Positions 1 to 7,991 of a stretch of DNA of 54,120 nt are shown piece by piece. Every line of letters begins with the position of its first letter. The first letter of the stretch is position 1. The notes beneath the pieces are model-generated. The model was not told the DNA's origin and ran no database searches. It saw nothing but the letters and a program-made list of their open reading frames with translations. Source of the DNA: Ochrobactrum sp. RH2CCR150 (lineage in GTDB: Bacteria; Pseudomonadota; Alphaproteobacteria; Rhizobiales; Rhizobiaceae); the NCBI GenBank assembly GCA_014138095.1, contig JACGXE010000022.1, forward strand, positions 1 through 54,120, read 5' to 3'. Made by a program: the position numbers and the translations under genes.

Positions 1-147
1 GCGATCCAGCATCTGGCAGGCATGAAAGACTCACGCGTCATCGTCGCCATCAATAAGGACGAAGAAGCACCGATCTTCCAGGTTGCCGATTATGGCCTCG
101 TCGGTGATCTCTTCACCGTGCTGCCGGAGCTGCAGAAGGCTCTCTGA
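1..147 (+). CDS. etfA: Electron transfer flavoprotein alpha subunit, C-terminal end (5' partial)
   Basis: The window opens inside this gene; 48 residues and a TGA stop remain. The visible part contains SRVIVAINKDEEAPIFQVADY followed by GLVGDLF and PEL, the typical end of EtfA/FixB, where the conserved aspartate-rich stretch helps bind FAD. EtfAB passes electrons from acyl-CoA and other flavin dehydrogenases to ETF-ubiquinone oxidoreductase. A strong hairpin directly follows the stop, so this is the last gene of its transcript. In many Rhizobiales a 3-hydroxybutyryl-CoA dehydrogenase gene follows etfA; here an unrelated gene on the opposite strand follows, which may mark the edge of an accessory region (inference). 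Confidence 0.9.
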   Translation, partial: AIQHLAGMKDSRVIVAINKDEEAPIFQVADYGLVGDLFTVLPELQKAL

Positions 148-157
148 CACACTCAAA

Positions 158-200
158 AAACATCCCTATTGCCTGAGTTATCCAGGCGATGGGGATGTTT
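158..200 (+). terminator. Rho-independent terminator after etfA
   Basis: An inverted repeat with arms AAACATCCC (158-166) and GGGATGTTT (192-200) continues inward through GCCTG/CAGGC, giving a stem of about 18 pairs with two U-G wobbles. The right arm ends in TTT, 11 bases downstream of the etfA stop. Confidence 0.85.
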
Positions 201-300
201 CATTACGGCCAACCTCAGGAACAAAGCCACGACGGCGATTCCTGACTGGCAATCATAGACTGACCTGTCGTCGTCTTTCGTTTCTCGCGAAATCTGTCAA

Positions 301-1374
301 TCACCTTTTCAGTAAGCCTTCCACAACATCGGAACCGAGTGCCCCTCTTAACGCTTCCACTCCGTTTTTGGGTAGTCTGGATAAGCCACTGACGATGCTC
401 TCTTTCCACGCATCACCGCGCTCCCATGCTTCCTCCCAAGCATCGCTTAATTCATTGCCGTGGCGCGTTTTCACGAGAGCTTCGAAGAGCAAAGCGGCTT
501 GCGTTAGATCTTTGTCAGCCTTCAAACGCCCCAACGTATCAGTGAGTCTTCGCGACGATACAATCAGCTTGTGTACGGCATACCTCTCGGGAGCAGGAAC
601 GAGAACGTTTATGCCTTCGCGGAAAAGAAGCACTGTGCGGATAGGCTCGTAGATCAGGTAATCAAGGAACCGCAGATTCTCCGCCGACGCGCCGCCGAGG
701 GCGGGCATGGGCGACGGCTTGCCAGTGTATTCTTCTGATCCCCGATTTCCGGTCAAGAACTCCACCCGATAGCCTTTGGCGTTCACGAAGGCGACCACCT
801 TAGCCTTATCGGCCTGGTGCGGAATCGCTCGGAATTCAGGGTCGACTGACTGGAGGATTTCGAGGATTGGCGGGAGACTATCTTGGACACTAGCCGAGAT
901 TGCGAAGTCCTGAGCGAAGTCTGCGTCGCCTGTCTGCAGTGCGGCAGAGGGCAGCCGGACACCGAGCATTCCAGCATAGGTGCTGAATGCCACCGACCCA
1001 ATCAAGATGGCGCGCAGCCGGAACAACCCAGCATCGGCTAAGGCTTTCGTGACGTCCCCAGCGAAGGGATCAGGACCGGGAAGGCCGGCGCGTCGCAGCG
1101 TGCTAACCATGCGTCTACGCTCTCGGATGTTGTCCTTGATCTCCTTGTGGGCTCTTACCCGCTTAGTGATGGCTTCGTCACTCGCGGGGCCGACGTAGCT
1201 TCGTTTGTCTTTGCCCTCGGGGGTGGGGAGATCGAAATACCAATAATCGCGATCTTTGACGGTTACGGTCACAAACCATCCTTCTAAAGGGAAGTCTGCT
1301 ACGAATTGTGCATCCATTGTCCGCTGCGCCAACTCCGCGAACATCGTTCTATAGCTGATGTCGATCTCTTTCAT
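301..1374 (-). CDS. GSU2403-type nucleotidyltransferase-fold protein
   Basis: 357 residues. The centre carries the nucleotidyltransferase signature: a G-S pair at about 126-127 (LIGSVAFSTYAG) followed by TGDAD at 148-152, matching the hG[GS]...DxD pattern of DNA polymerase beta-type nucleotidyltransferases. The surrounding sequence resembles the NTP_transf_8/GSU2403 family. The substrate is unknown; related folds include antibiotic adenylyltransferases and toxin-antitoxin enzymes such as AbiEii/MenT, so a role in defence or addiction is possible but unproven. The N-terminal third (to about 110) is charged and probably helical. The gene stands alone, points towards etfA, and has a duplicated palindrome 50-130 bp upstream but no adjacent partner. 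The ATG at 1374 follows an AAGG stretch. Confidence 0.75.
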   Translation of the reverse strand: MKEIDISYRTMFAELAQRTMDAQFVADFPLEGWFVTVTVKDRDYWYFDLPTPEGKDKRSYVGPASDEAITKRVRAHKEIKDNIRERRRMVSTLRRAGLPGPDPFAGDVTKALADAGLFRLRAILIGSVAFSTYAGMLGVRLPSAALQTGDADFAQDFAISASVQDSLPPILEILQSVDPEFRAIPHQADKAKVVAFVNAKGYRVEFLTGNRGSEEYTGKPSPMPALGGASAENLRFLDYLIYEPIRTVLLFREGINVLVPAPERYAVHKLIVSSRRLTDTLGRLKADKDLTQAALLFEALVKTRHGNELSDAWEEAWERGDAWKESIVSGLSRLPKNGVEALRGALGSDVVEGLLKR

Positions 1375-1426
1375 CCTTGGCCTTTTCGAATGAGTTGGTC
1401 GTACCGGCGGCGAGTTGAACTATGTC

Positions 1427-1504
1427 GTTATAAGTTCCTGCCAAAAACCTTATAGCCAATCTTACCGTTAGCAGTGTTATAAGTTTCTGCCAAAACCTTA
1501 TAAC
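1427..1504 (-). promoter_or_regulatory. Two tandem 29-bp palindromic repeats upstream of the nucleotidyltransferase gene
   Basis: Copy 1 (1427-1455) and copy 2 (1476-1504) each have the form GTTATAAG-N13-C(C)TTATA with the shared core CTGCCAAAA. They are spaced 49 bp start to start, close to five helical turns. Each copy is itself an inverted repeat of TTATAAG/CTTATAA, which is what a dimeric repressor site would look like. They lie 53-130 bp upstream of the start at 1374 and nothing else nearby explains them. Confidence 0.6.
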
Positions 1505-2060
1505 AAGTTGACCGCGAATAAAAGCCTAGGAATGGGCGCAAGATATGGTGCTTGCCTGTACCAGGGCGGTCATAGGCAAAACAGGCTAGAGGGCGCGAGC
1601 CGACCATTACCCCTCCAGTCGCAAATCACGGGCCCGCCTGAAAACCCAGGCGAGATTTTATGCATTCGGGGAAGGCGGCGTTATATCCTGACGGCAGTTG
1701 TTCCAATTCACAGCAAAAAAGCCGAATGGCCGCCTCGGACCTTATTCCGGACGTCAGAATTGAAAGAGTGTGGGTTCTTGACTGGCAATCTGCACATCTC
1801 CCAATTGCAGGGGTCAGCGGATCATATCCGTTCAAGGCGACCGATTGAGCAAGTTCTCTATACTTAGTTTACGGTTATAGACCATAAAGGGTATTATAAT
1901 AATAATAATTCGACAATATCCAGGATTGTGATGTCCAATTCTGATGAATTGTTCATATATAAATTATCAATTGACGACATATATATTAAAATAGATTTCG
2001 ATTAAATCTATCGAATTCTTATGAATCTGTATATGATTTGAGATACTTAACCAAATTACT
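1505..2060. other. Intergenic region with one copy of a dispersed repeat and an AT-rich tail
   Basis: No convincing gene. Bases 1776-1831 match a second stretch at 22877-22932 over about three quarters of positions, beginning with an identical TCTTGACTGGCAATC. Read forward, this part encodes DWQSAHLPIAGVSGSY before a stop, so it may be the end of a decayed gene. Bases 1860-2045 are extremely AT-rich and contain no signal I can name. Confidence 0.45.
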
Positions 2061-2798
2061 TTACAGTATTCCCTTCGGCTTGGAGTAGGATTTCAATAGG
2101 GCGTCTTTTAACGCCTCTCGCGTTGCTGAAACAGTTATTTCTATATGTTTGTGCAGAATATTGATGCCCTTATCAATATCGCGCGCCATTGCGGCTGCAA
2201 CAATATTCGAGTGAGCCGAGATCAACTTCATGTCATGTGTGGTGTGTTCGATTTGAATTCGTCGAATGAAACGGATTCTAGCATTGATTGATTCTAACGT
2301 ATTCACGATTTCGTGGTTGCCTGACAATTCAGCGATGAGTAGATGAAAACCTTCGTCAATTGATAAAATTGCATCTGGCGGTAAGTCTTGATATCCGTCG
2401 ACCTGTGAATCCCAGTAGGTTTTTAATCGCAAAAGCTGTGTATCGTCGGCGCGTTGACACATAAGCTTGAAGGCTGCGCACTCAACAATGGAACGCAATT
2501 CGTAGAGGCCTAGCAAACCTTCAATATTCAAACTGCGGACAAAAAAACCACGATTTGGGACTGTGGATACGAAGCCTTCGGATGCGAGGCGATTTAGGGC
2601 CTCACGAATGGGAGTTCGCGAAACGCCAAGATGTCGCGACAATTGCACCTCGTTCAGGCGTTCTTCCGGTTTGAGGATGAACTCTACGAGCATCTGGCGA
2701 ATGGCTTGATAGGCCTTCTCACTGCTATCGGCCGACCTGCGAGTTTCGGTACTTGCTGAAAGTTCCAGTGTATCGGCCATATTCGGTATTTCTTTCAT
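2061..2798 (-). CDS. GntR/FadR-family transcriptional regulator (FCD domain)
   Basis: 245 residues, a normal length for the FadR subgroup. The N-terminal winged helix spans about 25-90, with the typical recognition region GVSRTPIREALNRLASEGF at 58-76. An all-helical FCD ligand domain follows from about 95 to 230, with acidic and histidine positions (DEGFHLLIAELSGNH, HSNIVAAAM, LHKHIE) of the kind that hold a metal and a carboxylate effector. It is divergent from the ProC-like gene; the gap holds AGTGTCGACAG. Close relatives of that site recur at three other intergenic points in the next 14 kb, so this is the best candidate for the cluster's regulator. An internal ATG at 2780 is an alternative start; neither has a strong ribosome site. 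The effector is unknown. Confidence 0.88.
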   Translation of the reverse strand: MKEIPNMADTLELSASTETRRSADSSEKAYQAIRQMLVEFILKPEERLNEVQLSRHLGVSRTPIREALNRLASEGFVSTVPNRGFFVRSLNIEGLLGLYELRSIVECAAFKLMCQRADDTQLLRLKTYWDSQVDGYQDLPPDAILSIDEGFHLLIAELSGNHEIVNTLESINARIRFIRRIQIEHTTHDMKLISAHSNIVAAAMARDIDKGINILHKHIEITVSATREALKDALLKSYSKPKGIL

Positions 2799-2825
2799 AA
2801 AATTTCAAGCCTATAGCTCTTATAT

Positions 2826-2862
2826 CAGTGTCGACAGTTCATAATACACTGTGGACGTTTAC
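2826..2862. promoter_or_regulatory. Predicted GntR operator, gntR/proC-like divergent promoter
   Basis: AGTGTCGACAG at 2827-2837 matches the perfect palindrome at 9975-9990. A weaker second half-match, ACACTGTGGACG, starts at 2846. The position between two divergent starts suits autoregulation plus control of the gene at 2906. Confidence 0.6.
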
Positions 2863-2905
2863 TGCAAGACACGGCAAAAGTCACGGTGTTCATTAAGGCG
2901 ATCAA

Positions 2906-3655
2906 ATGATTTTCGGTATATTAGGTGTCGGACATCTCGCAACCGGTATTGTGGCCGGGCTGTTGCGAAGTGGGTTCAAAGCAGAAAATATACTTCTATC
3001 TCCGCGTGGAAAAGCGCAAGAGCTATCGGCGTTGTACAGTATAGAACTTGCCTGCGACAATAAGGATGTCGTTGATCGGGCAGATGTCGTACTCGTTGCT
3101 GTTCGTCCAGCCGATGCGCCGGAATCGGTAAATGGCCTTCCGTGGCGCGAAGGCCAGGTGATCATCAGTGTATGCGCCGGGGTTACGATAGATCGCTTGC
3201 AGGTGGCGCCTGCGCGTGTCGTCCGCGCGATGCCATTGACCGCAGCAGAAATCAACGCAAGTCCGACGGTGTGTTTTCCTGCTCTGCCGGAAGCGACTGC
3301 AATTCTGAAGCATCTGGGACCGGTAATCCCGCTGGAAAGCGAAGCGGATTTCGAGATCGCGACAGTCAACGCGGCGGTTTATGGCTGGGTTCAGGACCTC
3401 GTTCGTCAGACCGCGGAATGGTGTTCGGAAAAAGGCCTGGATGATCGCAGTGCACGGCAACTGATTGCCAATACATTTGTTGCTGCCGGTCGTTTAATTG
3501 CGGAAAAACCTGAGCCGATGTCACAGTTGCTTTCCGATCTTGTAACTCCGGGCGGTATCACGGAGCTGGGTATGAAAATCCTGTCCGAAGGCGGGCATCA
3601 GGCGATCTGGCGTGAGGCATCAGAGGCTGTCCTGACGAGACTGGTCGGCAAATGA
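2906..3655 (+). CDS. Pyrroline-5-carboxylate reductase-like NAD(P)-dependent oxidoreductase
   Basis: 249 residues. The N-terminus has the dinucleotide fold IFGILGVGHLATGIVAGLL with GxGxxA spacing, followed by ADVVLVAVRP. The C-terminal domain ends with VTPGGITELGMKIL, the counterpart of the ProC motif around (S)PGGTT, the helical dimerisation and substrate region. ProC reduces pyrroline-5-carboxylate to proline; relatives reduce other cyclic imines. It sits beside the regulator and opposite a pathway that includes amine-type dehydrogenases, so it more likely handles a pathway imine than makes proline (inference). A hairpin follows at 3688. Confidence 0.8.
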   Translation: MIFGILGVGHLATGIVAGLLRSGFKAENILLSPRGKAQELSALYSIELACDNKDVVDRADVVLVAVRPADAPESVNGLPWREGQVIISVCAGVTIDRLQVAPARVVRAMPLTAAEINASPTVCFPALPEATAILKHLGPVIPLESEADFEIATVNAAVYGWVQDLVRQTAEWCSEKGLDDRSARQLIANTFVAAGRLIAEKPEPMSQLLSDLVTPGGITELGMKILSEGGHQAIWREASEAVLTRLVGK

Positions 3656-3687
3656 ACCTGTACTGAATTGCATTGGTACGGTTAGAA

Positions 3688-3726
3688 CATTTCCAGCAAA
3701 ATCGCTTCGCACTTTTGCTGGAAATG
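3688..3726. terminator. Bidirectional hairpin between convergent genes
   Basis: Perfect 14-bp arms CATTTCCAGCAAAA (3688-3701) and TTTTGCTGGAAATG (3713-3726) around an 11-base loop. It lies between the convergent ProC-like and SDR genes, with A/T runs on the inner edges. It is also the kind of palindrome that is dispersed in Rhizobiales genomes, so it may be a repeat used as a terminator. Confidence 0.7.
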
Positions 3727-3750
3727 CTTGAGGTACCCATGCACTCGCTA

Positions 3751-4500
3751 TCAGGAGTGAGGGGCAGGGGGGTAAATGGAGCCGCCTGCCGCCTGTTCGG
3801 TTGGCGTGACCAGCATCTTTCCGATATCGACATGTGCCGGAAGCCGAAGTGCATCGACAAGCACGGTGGCAATGTCTTCGGGGCGGAGTGGTCTTTGACA
3901 GGTGTACATCTGATCGCGCACTCTTTCCTTGTCACCGCCGAAAGCCTGGACGTAAAACTCCGTTTCAACCCGGCCCGGCGCAATTTCCGTCAACCTGACA
4001 CCTGTGCCCGCAAGGTCGTAGCGCAGAATATCGCCGGCCTGTGAGAGCCCCGCTTTTGCTGCGCCGTAGGCGGTGGTGCCGGTGAACACAGCACTGGCGG
4101 CTGTACTCGTGAGATTGAAGATATGGCCGCATTTGCGCTGGATCATCTGCGGCAACAAGTGACGAATTAGCAGCAATGGCGCAATCAGGTTCAGCTCGAT
4201 TGTTTCGACGGTTTCTTCAGCGCTTTGCTCATACAGTGGTCGTACGGTTGCCAGTCCGCCTGCGTTGTTTACCAGTATATCGATCTGCGTTTCCCCGAGC
4301 GCTGCGGCAATGGTTGCGTGGTCGCGCACATCAGCGACGACGGGCTTGAAACATTCGCCAAATTCGCTGGCCTGCTTGTCGAGGGCTGATAGATTGCGCG
4401 CCAATCCGTAGACAGTCAGCCCCTCCCCAATCAGCTTAGCAGTGATTGCAGCGCCAATACCTTTTGAGGCGCCAGTAACGAGAGCAGTTCTATAATGCAT
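3751..4500 (-). CDS. Short-chain dehydrogenase/reductase (SDR), last gene of the aco-like operon
   Basis: 249 residues with the classical SDR set: TGASKGIG at 9-16 for cofactor binding, DILVNNAGG near 74-82, the catalytic serine in LTSTAAS, and the YGAAK catalytic pair (YxxxK). The pattern is closest to 3-hydroxy acid dehydrogenases of the YdfG type, which oxidise a hydroxyl next to a carboxylate using NAD(P). It lies 18 bp downstream of the carnitine-dehydrogenase-like gene on the same strand, suggesting successive steps on a hydroxy acid. The substrate cannot be read from the sequence. Confidence 0.85.
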   Translation of the reverse strand: MHYRTALVTGASKGIGAAITAKLIGEGLTVYGLARNLSALDKQASEFGECFKPVVADVRDHATIAAALGETQIDILVNNAGGLATVRPLYEQSAEETVETIELNLIAPLLLIRHLLPQMIQRKCGHIFNLTSTAASAVFTGTTAYGAAKAGLSQAGDILRYDLAGTGVRLTEIAPGRVETEFYVQAFGGDKERVRDQMYTCQRPLRPEDIATVLVDALRLPAHVDIGKMLVTPTEQAAGGSIYPPAPHS

Positions 4501-4518
4501 GGTGAACCTCCGGCTGGA

Positions 4519-5442
4519 TTATAGGGCACCGCTATTGGCGACTGTCTTCAGTATATCGATCAGACCGGCATCACGCTGTTCCTTGAGTTGGGCCGGTGTG
4601 CGTGCCTTCACCGCGTCATCGGTGGATGAAGCAACGATCCTGATCGTCTCGTCATCCAGTCTGGCGTCAAGCAACGTATCCCATATGGCTTGATAGGTTG
4701 GGCCGTATTTGACCAGAAAATCCTCGATATTGTTGGCGTTGAGGCCGTTCGAAATGAACGATCCCTGCAAGGTCCATTTTGGTCCGGGACCATAAATAAA
4801 GGCGCGGTCGACATCTTCCACGGAAGCCACTCCCTCACGCACCAGTGCGATCGCTTCGCGCCACATAGCGCCCATCAGGCGCAATGCAAGATGACCCGTC
4901 ACTTCCTGATTGAGAATGACGACTTTTTTGCCTATGTCCTCATAGATCGTCTTGGCCTTGTTCAGACTTTCCGCGACGGTCTCCTTGCCGCCGACGACCT
5001 CCACCAAAGGCATCAGGTGCACGGGGTTGAACGGGTGTCCCAAGACCACTCGATCCGGCCTGCGGCAATCGCGCTGCATTTCGGTGACCAGCAACGCCGA
5101 CGAAGAAGATGCAATAATGATATCGTCTGCGACATGACGTTCAATTTCGGCGAGAAGCTCCCGTTTGAGATCGATCTTTTCCGGACCGTTCTCCTGAACG
5201 AAATGCACACCTGACAGTGCATCTGCCAAGGTCGGGAAGAGTTTGATCGTGCCGGGTTCGGGTTGTTGTCCCTTGAGCCTGTCCAGATCGTCCAACAGAG
5301 GTGGCAGGATATCGTTGTGGTAAAGATTGCCGCTATCGATAGGATCGTAAACGCGCACGTCGTGCCCTGCATGGGCGAAAGCCGCAGCCCAGCGCTGGCC
5401 GATAACGCCGAAGCCGATAACGCCGATAGTCAGTTTAGACAT
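4519..5442 (-). CDS. 3-hydroxyacyl-CoA dehydrogenase-family protein, L-carnitine dehydrogenase-like
   Basis: 307 residues from the ATG at 5442; a longer frame exists upstream but would lack the usual N-terminus and run far into the preceding gene. The NAD fold is IGVIGFGVIGQRWAAAFAHAG at 5-25. The family signature GHPFNPVHLMPLVEVVGG follows the catalytic SSSSALL region, and the helical C-terminal domain carries YGPGPKW. This is the layout of L-carnitine 3-dehydrogenase and L-gulonate 3-dehydrogenase, which oxidise a beta-hydroxyl on a free acid rather than a CoA ester. The start overlaps the previous gene by 8 bp, so the two are translationally coupled. Carnitine itself is only one possible substrate. 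Confidence 0.8.
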   Translation of the reverse strand: MSKLTIGVIGFGVIGQRWAAAFAHAGHDVRVYDPIDSGNLYHNDILPPLLDDLDRLKGQQPEPGTIKLFPTLADALSGVHFVQENGPEKIDLKRELLAEIERHVADDIIIASSSSALLVTEMQRDCRRPDRVVLGHPFNPVHLMPLVEVVGGKETVAESLNKAKTIYEDIGKKVVILNQEVTGHLALRLMGAMWREAIALVREGVASVEDVDRAFIYGPGPKWTLQGSFISNGLNANNIEDFLVKYGPTYQAIWDTLLDARLDDETIRIVASSTDDAVKARTPAQLKEQRDAGLIDILKTVANSGAL

Positions 5443-6310
5443 GATTGATTGACCTTTCGGGGCTTGCCGAGCGGAATGCTTCGTTGACGTTGTTCCAGGG
5501 AATGAGTAGATCCAGCCACGCGCCAACGCGACCGGCAATCAGGATTGCTTCATCAATCAACGCATTGAAGGGCAGATCTTCCGCCATTGCCTGTTCCACC
5601 CGGAACAGTGTCGCCGAGGTTTCATTCAGGTGGCAGAAATCCCGCAAACGCGTGGCTGTTTTGTTGATGACCAGTGCTGCGGTTTTGCGCAGGGTCGTTT
5701 GGTCCGTCCGCCCGATCTCGGAACGAACCCACCATAGAAGCTCGTGTAGGACACGGGCTTCGGATTCAGCGGCAAAAACGGGGCCAGCCGGATGCATGAT
5801 TGCGCGTGACTCTGCCAATTGGGTTATTTCGGCAGGACAGGACAACCACAATGCTTTGCGCGCACTGACAAGATCGTCGGGCAGTGAGGGCCGGGCCTCC
5901 GGAGAGGCGACTTCCTCGCCGGCGTGCCGGAGCGAGCCGTCAAAGATTTTCTTGCCCTGTTCCAGTTTGAGGGACTGTGCCAGAGCGGCAATGCCTTCAA
6001 TCGAGGCATCGAGATGGCCGAGAACGGTAATGTGGGCTGTTTCTGCCTGTAGTGGTGCAAAGGTAATCTCGAGGAACTGCCGCACCGGCCAATAGATAAA
6101 GGCGCCCGGTTTGGCATCGAGCACATGCATCGCGCCTTCAACATCTTCGACAAAGGGCGCATGCCAGTAAATATGGCTCCCGGCGATCTTTGGCGTATGC
6201 AATTGCAGAGGCATGGGAAGCGCCTCCAGAAGAGCTTTTTGTGTGCGCTCGGCTTTATTATTCAGTCGCACAGGCCAGCTCTGGCCCTGTGCGGAAAAAA
6301 TGAGGTTCAT
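5435..6310 (-). CDS. Uncharacterised two-part protein with DUF3830/cyclophilin-like N-terminus
   Basis: 291 residues from the ATG at 6310, one base after the NIPSNAP gene ends; the longer frame upstream would overlap that gene. Residues about 1-115 are beta-rich with SHIYWHAPF and GAFIYWPVRQFLEITFAP, resembling the DUF3830/cyclophilin-like fold often seen beside amidases and amino-acid catabolic genes. The rest is mainly helical (LHELLWWVRSEIG, RLRDFCHLNE) and I do not recognise it. The DUF3830 match is by pattern only. It lies inside a tight catabolic operon, which suggests a substrate-binding, isomerase or accessory role. Confidence 0.6.
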   Translation of the reverse strand: MNLIFSAQGQSWPVRLNNKAERTQKALLEALPMPLQLHTPKIAGSHIYWHAPFVEDVEGAMHVLDAKPGAFIYWPVRQFLEITFAPLQAETAHITVLGHLDASIEGIAALAQSLKLEQGKKIFDGSLRHAGEEVASPEARPSLPDDLVSARKALWLSCPAEITQLAESRAIMHPAGPVFAAESEARVLHELLWWVRSEIGRTDQTTLRKTAALVINKTATRLRDFCHLNETSATLFRVEQAMAEDLPFNALIDEAILIAGRVGAWLDLLIPWNNVNEAFRSASPERSINHV

Positions 6311-6311
6311 T

Positions 6312-6635
6312 TTATTTCTCTGTATTGAAGAATGAAACCGGCTTGAGAATTTGGTTCCGCATATCCATGAGGTAATCGGTTTCAATCACCTTGCGGCGAT
6401 ATACCTGCCATTCGGGGTCTGCTTCCATCTGGTCGCGACGTGCCTCGCGATCAGCCAGGCTATCATATTTCCAGAGATGAACTGTTCTCGAAAGGTCACC
6501 AATATGGGTCTGAAAGAAGCCGAACGGCTCCCCGAGATAATGGCGCTGCATTGGCAAGCCGATATCTTCGTAAAGCTTGAGAAATTTAGGCAGCATATTG
6601 GGACGCGCGGTATAGTTGCGATGATCGAAAATCAT
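6312..6635 (-). CDS. NIPSNAP-family protein
   Basis: 107 residues, typical of single-domain bacterial NIPSNAP proteins. It shows the dimeric alpha/beta-barrel pattern: an opening strand (MIFDHRNYTARP), LPKFLKLYEDIGLP, the conserved GFFQTHIGDLSRTVHLWKYDS, and a helix with RRDQMEADPEWQ. Bacterial members are often encoded within catabolic operons and their biochemical role is unsettled. It lies 54 bp after acoC and one base before the next gene, so it belongs to the operon. Confidence 0.85.
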   Translation of the reverse strand: MIFDHRNYTARPNMLPKFLKLYEDIGLPMQRHYLGEPFGFFQTHIGDLSRTVHLWKYDSLADREARRDQMEADPEWQVYRRKVIETDYLMDMRNQILKPVSFFNTEK

Positions 6636-6689
6636 ATGTCTTGCTCCAAGATGACGGATGTACTGGTTGAAATGATGGTTGGAAGCAGG

Positions 6690-7979
6690 CTAACGCGCGC
6701 TGTTCACTGTTTGCACTATTAAGCGCGCCGTCAGCTCCGACGCTTCAAGCTGCGGTACATGGCCGATGTTCTCCAGAAGATGCGTCGCTATATGTCCAGG
6801 CACACGGTGGACATGGGATGGAGGAATTACCCGGTCGGCGCGTCCCCAGATGATACGCGCCGGAACCTGCAGGTCCCGCAAGTTCTGCAGCTGATCAAAA
6901 GCCTGCGTCTCGTTCGGGAATAGATGTTGTGCCAGCCTGTCAAGCCCGGCCTGCATGCCGGAGGCCTGGATCTGCCGCAATGCAGCACGCGCATATCCTT
7001 TTGGCAGGCTTGCAGCATCGCCCACCATAACGTTCAGCCAACGTTCGAGCGCCTGTTCGGTCGTGGAGCGGGCCAGACCGTTGATGAAACCAATATTGAT
7101 CTCCGGTCCCAGCCCGCCCGGTGCAAGCAAGGTCGCGGAGCGAACTGAAACTTTGCCAAGCGAGACCAGCCCCAGTGCAACCGCACCCCCAAGGGAATGA
7201 CCAACGATGTGGGCGCGATCGATTCCCATTGTTTCAAGCCGGTCAGAAACGTCGAAGACCATATCGTCCAGGCAGGACACAATCCGGTTTGTTTCTGCGC
7301 CGTGTGCAGGCAGATCCAGCGCAACGACATCAAATTCAGAAGGCAGCAGCGCCGTGACCTGCCGCCAGGATGTCCGGTCGGCACCGAAACCGTGCAGGAA
7401 GACAATGGGGTCGGAATTGCCTTTGGGAACGGCTGCTGCCACTGCGGACTGTCGCACCTGTGCTGGAACGGCAGGAGCCGGTATTGTCGCATTGGACCGG
7501 GCATTTAAAGCAGCCAGAACATCGCGTTGCTTGACCCGCCCGCGGGGCCCCGATCCTTCGATGCCGGAGAGATCAAGTCCAGCGTTGCGCGCCACACGTC
7601 GAGCAAGTGGGCTGGCGATAATACGGCGACCGGCCTGTGCCGGAGCTGGTGCCAGCTCTCCGGATGATTGAGCCTGTTTTGTCTCCGTCGCAGCAGGTGC
7701 GACGGCCTGTTCCACTGCGGCTTTCACAGACGGCTCTGTGTCCGCGATGGTGCCAAGGACGACACCGAGGGGAGCTTCTTGTCCTTCAGCGAAGAAAATC
7801 TCGGCAAGCCAACCATCGCGGTCGGCTTCGATCTCGGTCGCTGCCTTGGCTGTTTCGACGGTGACAATGAGCTGGCCGGACTTGACCGCGTCACCGGGCT
7901 GGACAGACCAGCTCAGGATCACGACGGTTTCCATATATTCGCCGCCGGCGCTTTCAATACTGATTGGGTGGTTCGCCAT
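6690..7979 (-). CDS. acoC: Acetoin-dehydrogenase-type E2: lipoyl domain, E3-binding domain and alpha/beta hydrolase
   Basis: 429 residues. Domain 1 (1-80) is a lipoyl domain with the lipoylation lysine at about K45 in VETAKAATEI. Domain 2 (about 120-160) is a peripheral subunit-binding domain, ASPLARRVARNAGLDL..GSGPRGRVKQRDVL. Domain 3 (from about 190) is an alpha/beta hydrolase with HGFGADRTSW, nucleophile GHSLGG, an acid in WGRADRVIPP and a histidine in IGHVPQ. This replaces the usual E2 acyltransferase domain and is the AcoC layout, in which an acyl group is moved from the lipoyl arm to CoA. The ATG at 7979 is preceded by GGGGG; a TTG one codon upstream is less likely. No E3 gene is nearby. 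Confidence 0.88.
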   Translation of the reverse strand: MANHPISIESAGGEYMETVVILSWSVQPGDAVKSGQLIVTVETAKAATEIEADRDGWLAEIFFAEGQEAPLGVVLGTIADTEPSVKAAVEQAVAPAATETKQAQSSGELAPAPAQAGRRIIASPLARRVARNAGLDLSGIEGSGPRGRVKQRDVLAALNARSNATIPAPAVPAQVRQSAVAAAVPKGNSDPIVFLHGFGADRTSWRQVTALLPSEFDVVALDLPAHGAETNRIVSCLDDMVFDVSDRLETMGIDRAHIVGHSLGGAVALGLVSLGKVSVRSATLLAPGGLGPEINIGFINGLARSTTEQALERWLNVMVGDAASLPKGYARAALRQIQASGMQAGLDRLAQHLFPNETQAFDQLQNLRDLQVPARIIWGRADRVIPPSHVHRVPGHIATHLLENIGHVPQLEASELTARLIVQTVNSAR

Positions 7980-7991
7980 CAAAGCCCCCGA

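Noticed and set aside
1427..1504. A CRISPR array for the two similar palindromic units
   Set aside because: Only two units with one short spacer, AT-rich and palindromic; no cas genes. Operator sites are more likely.
1508..1867. Plus-strand open frame of 119 codons in the first intergenic gap
   Set aside because: No ribosome site, no recognisable domain, overlapping alternative frames; only its end carries the dispersed repeat.
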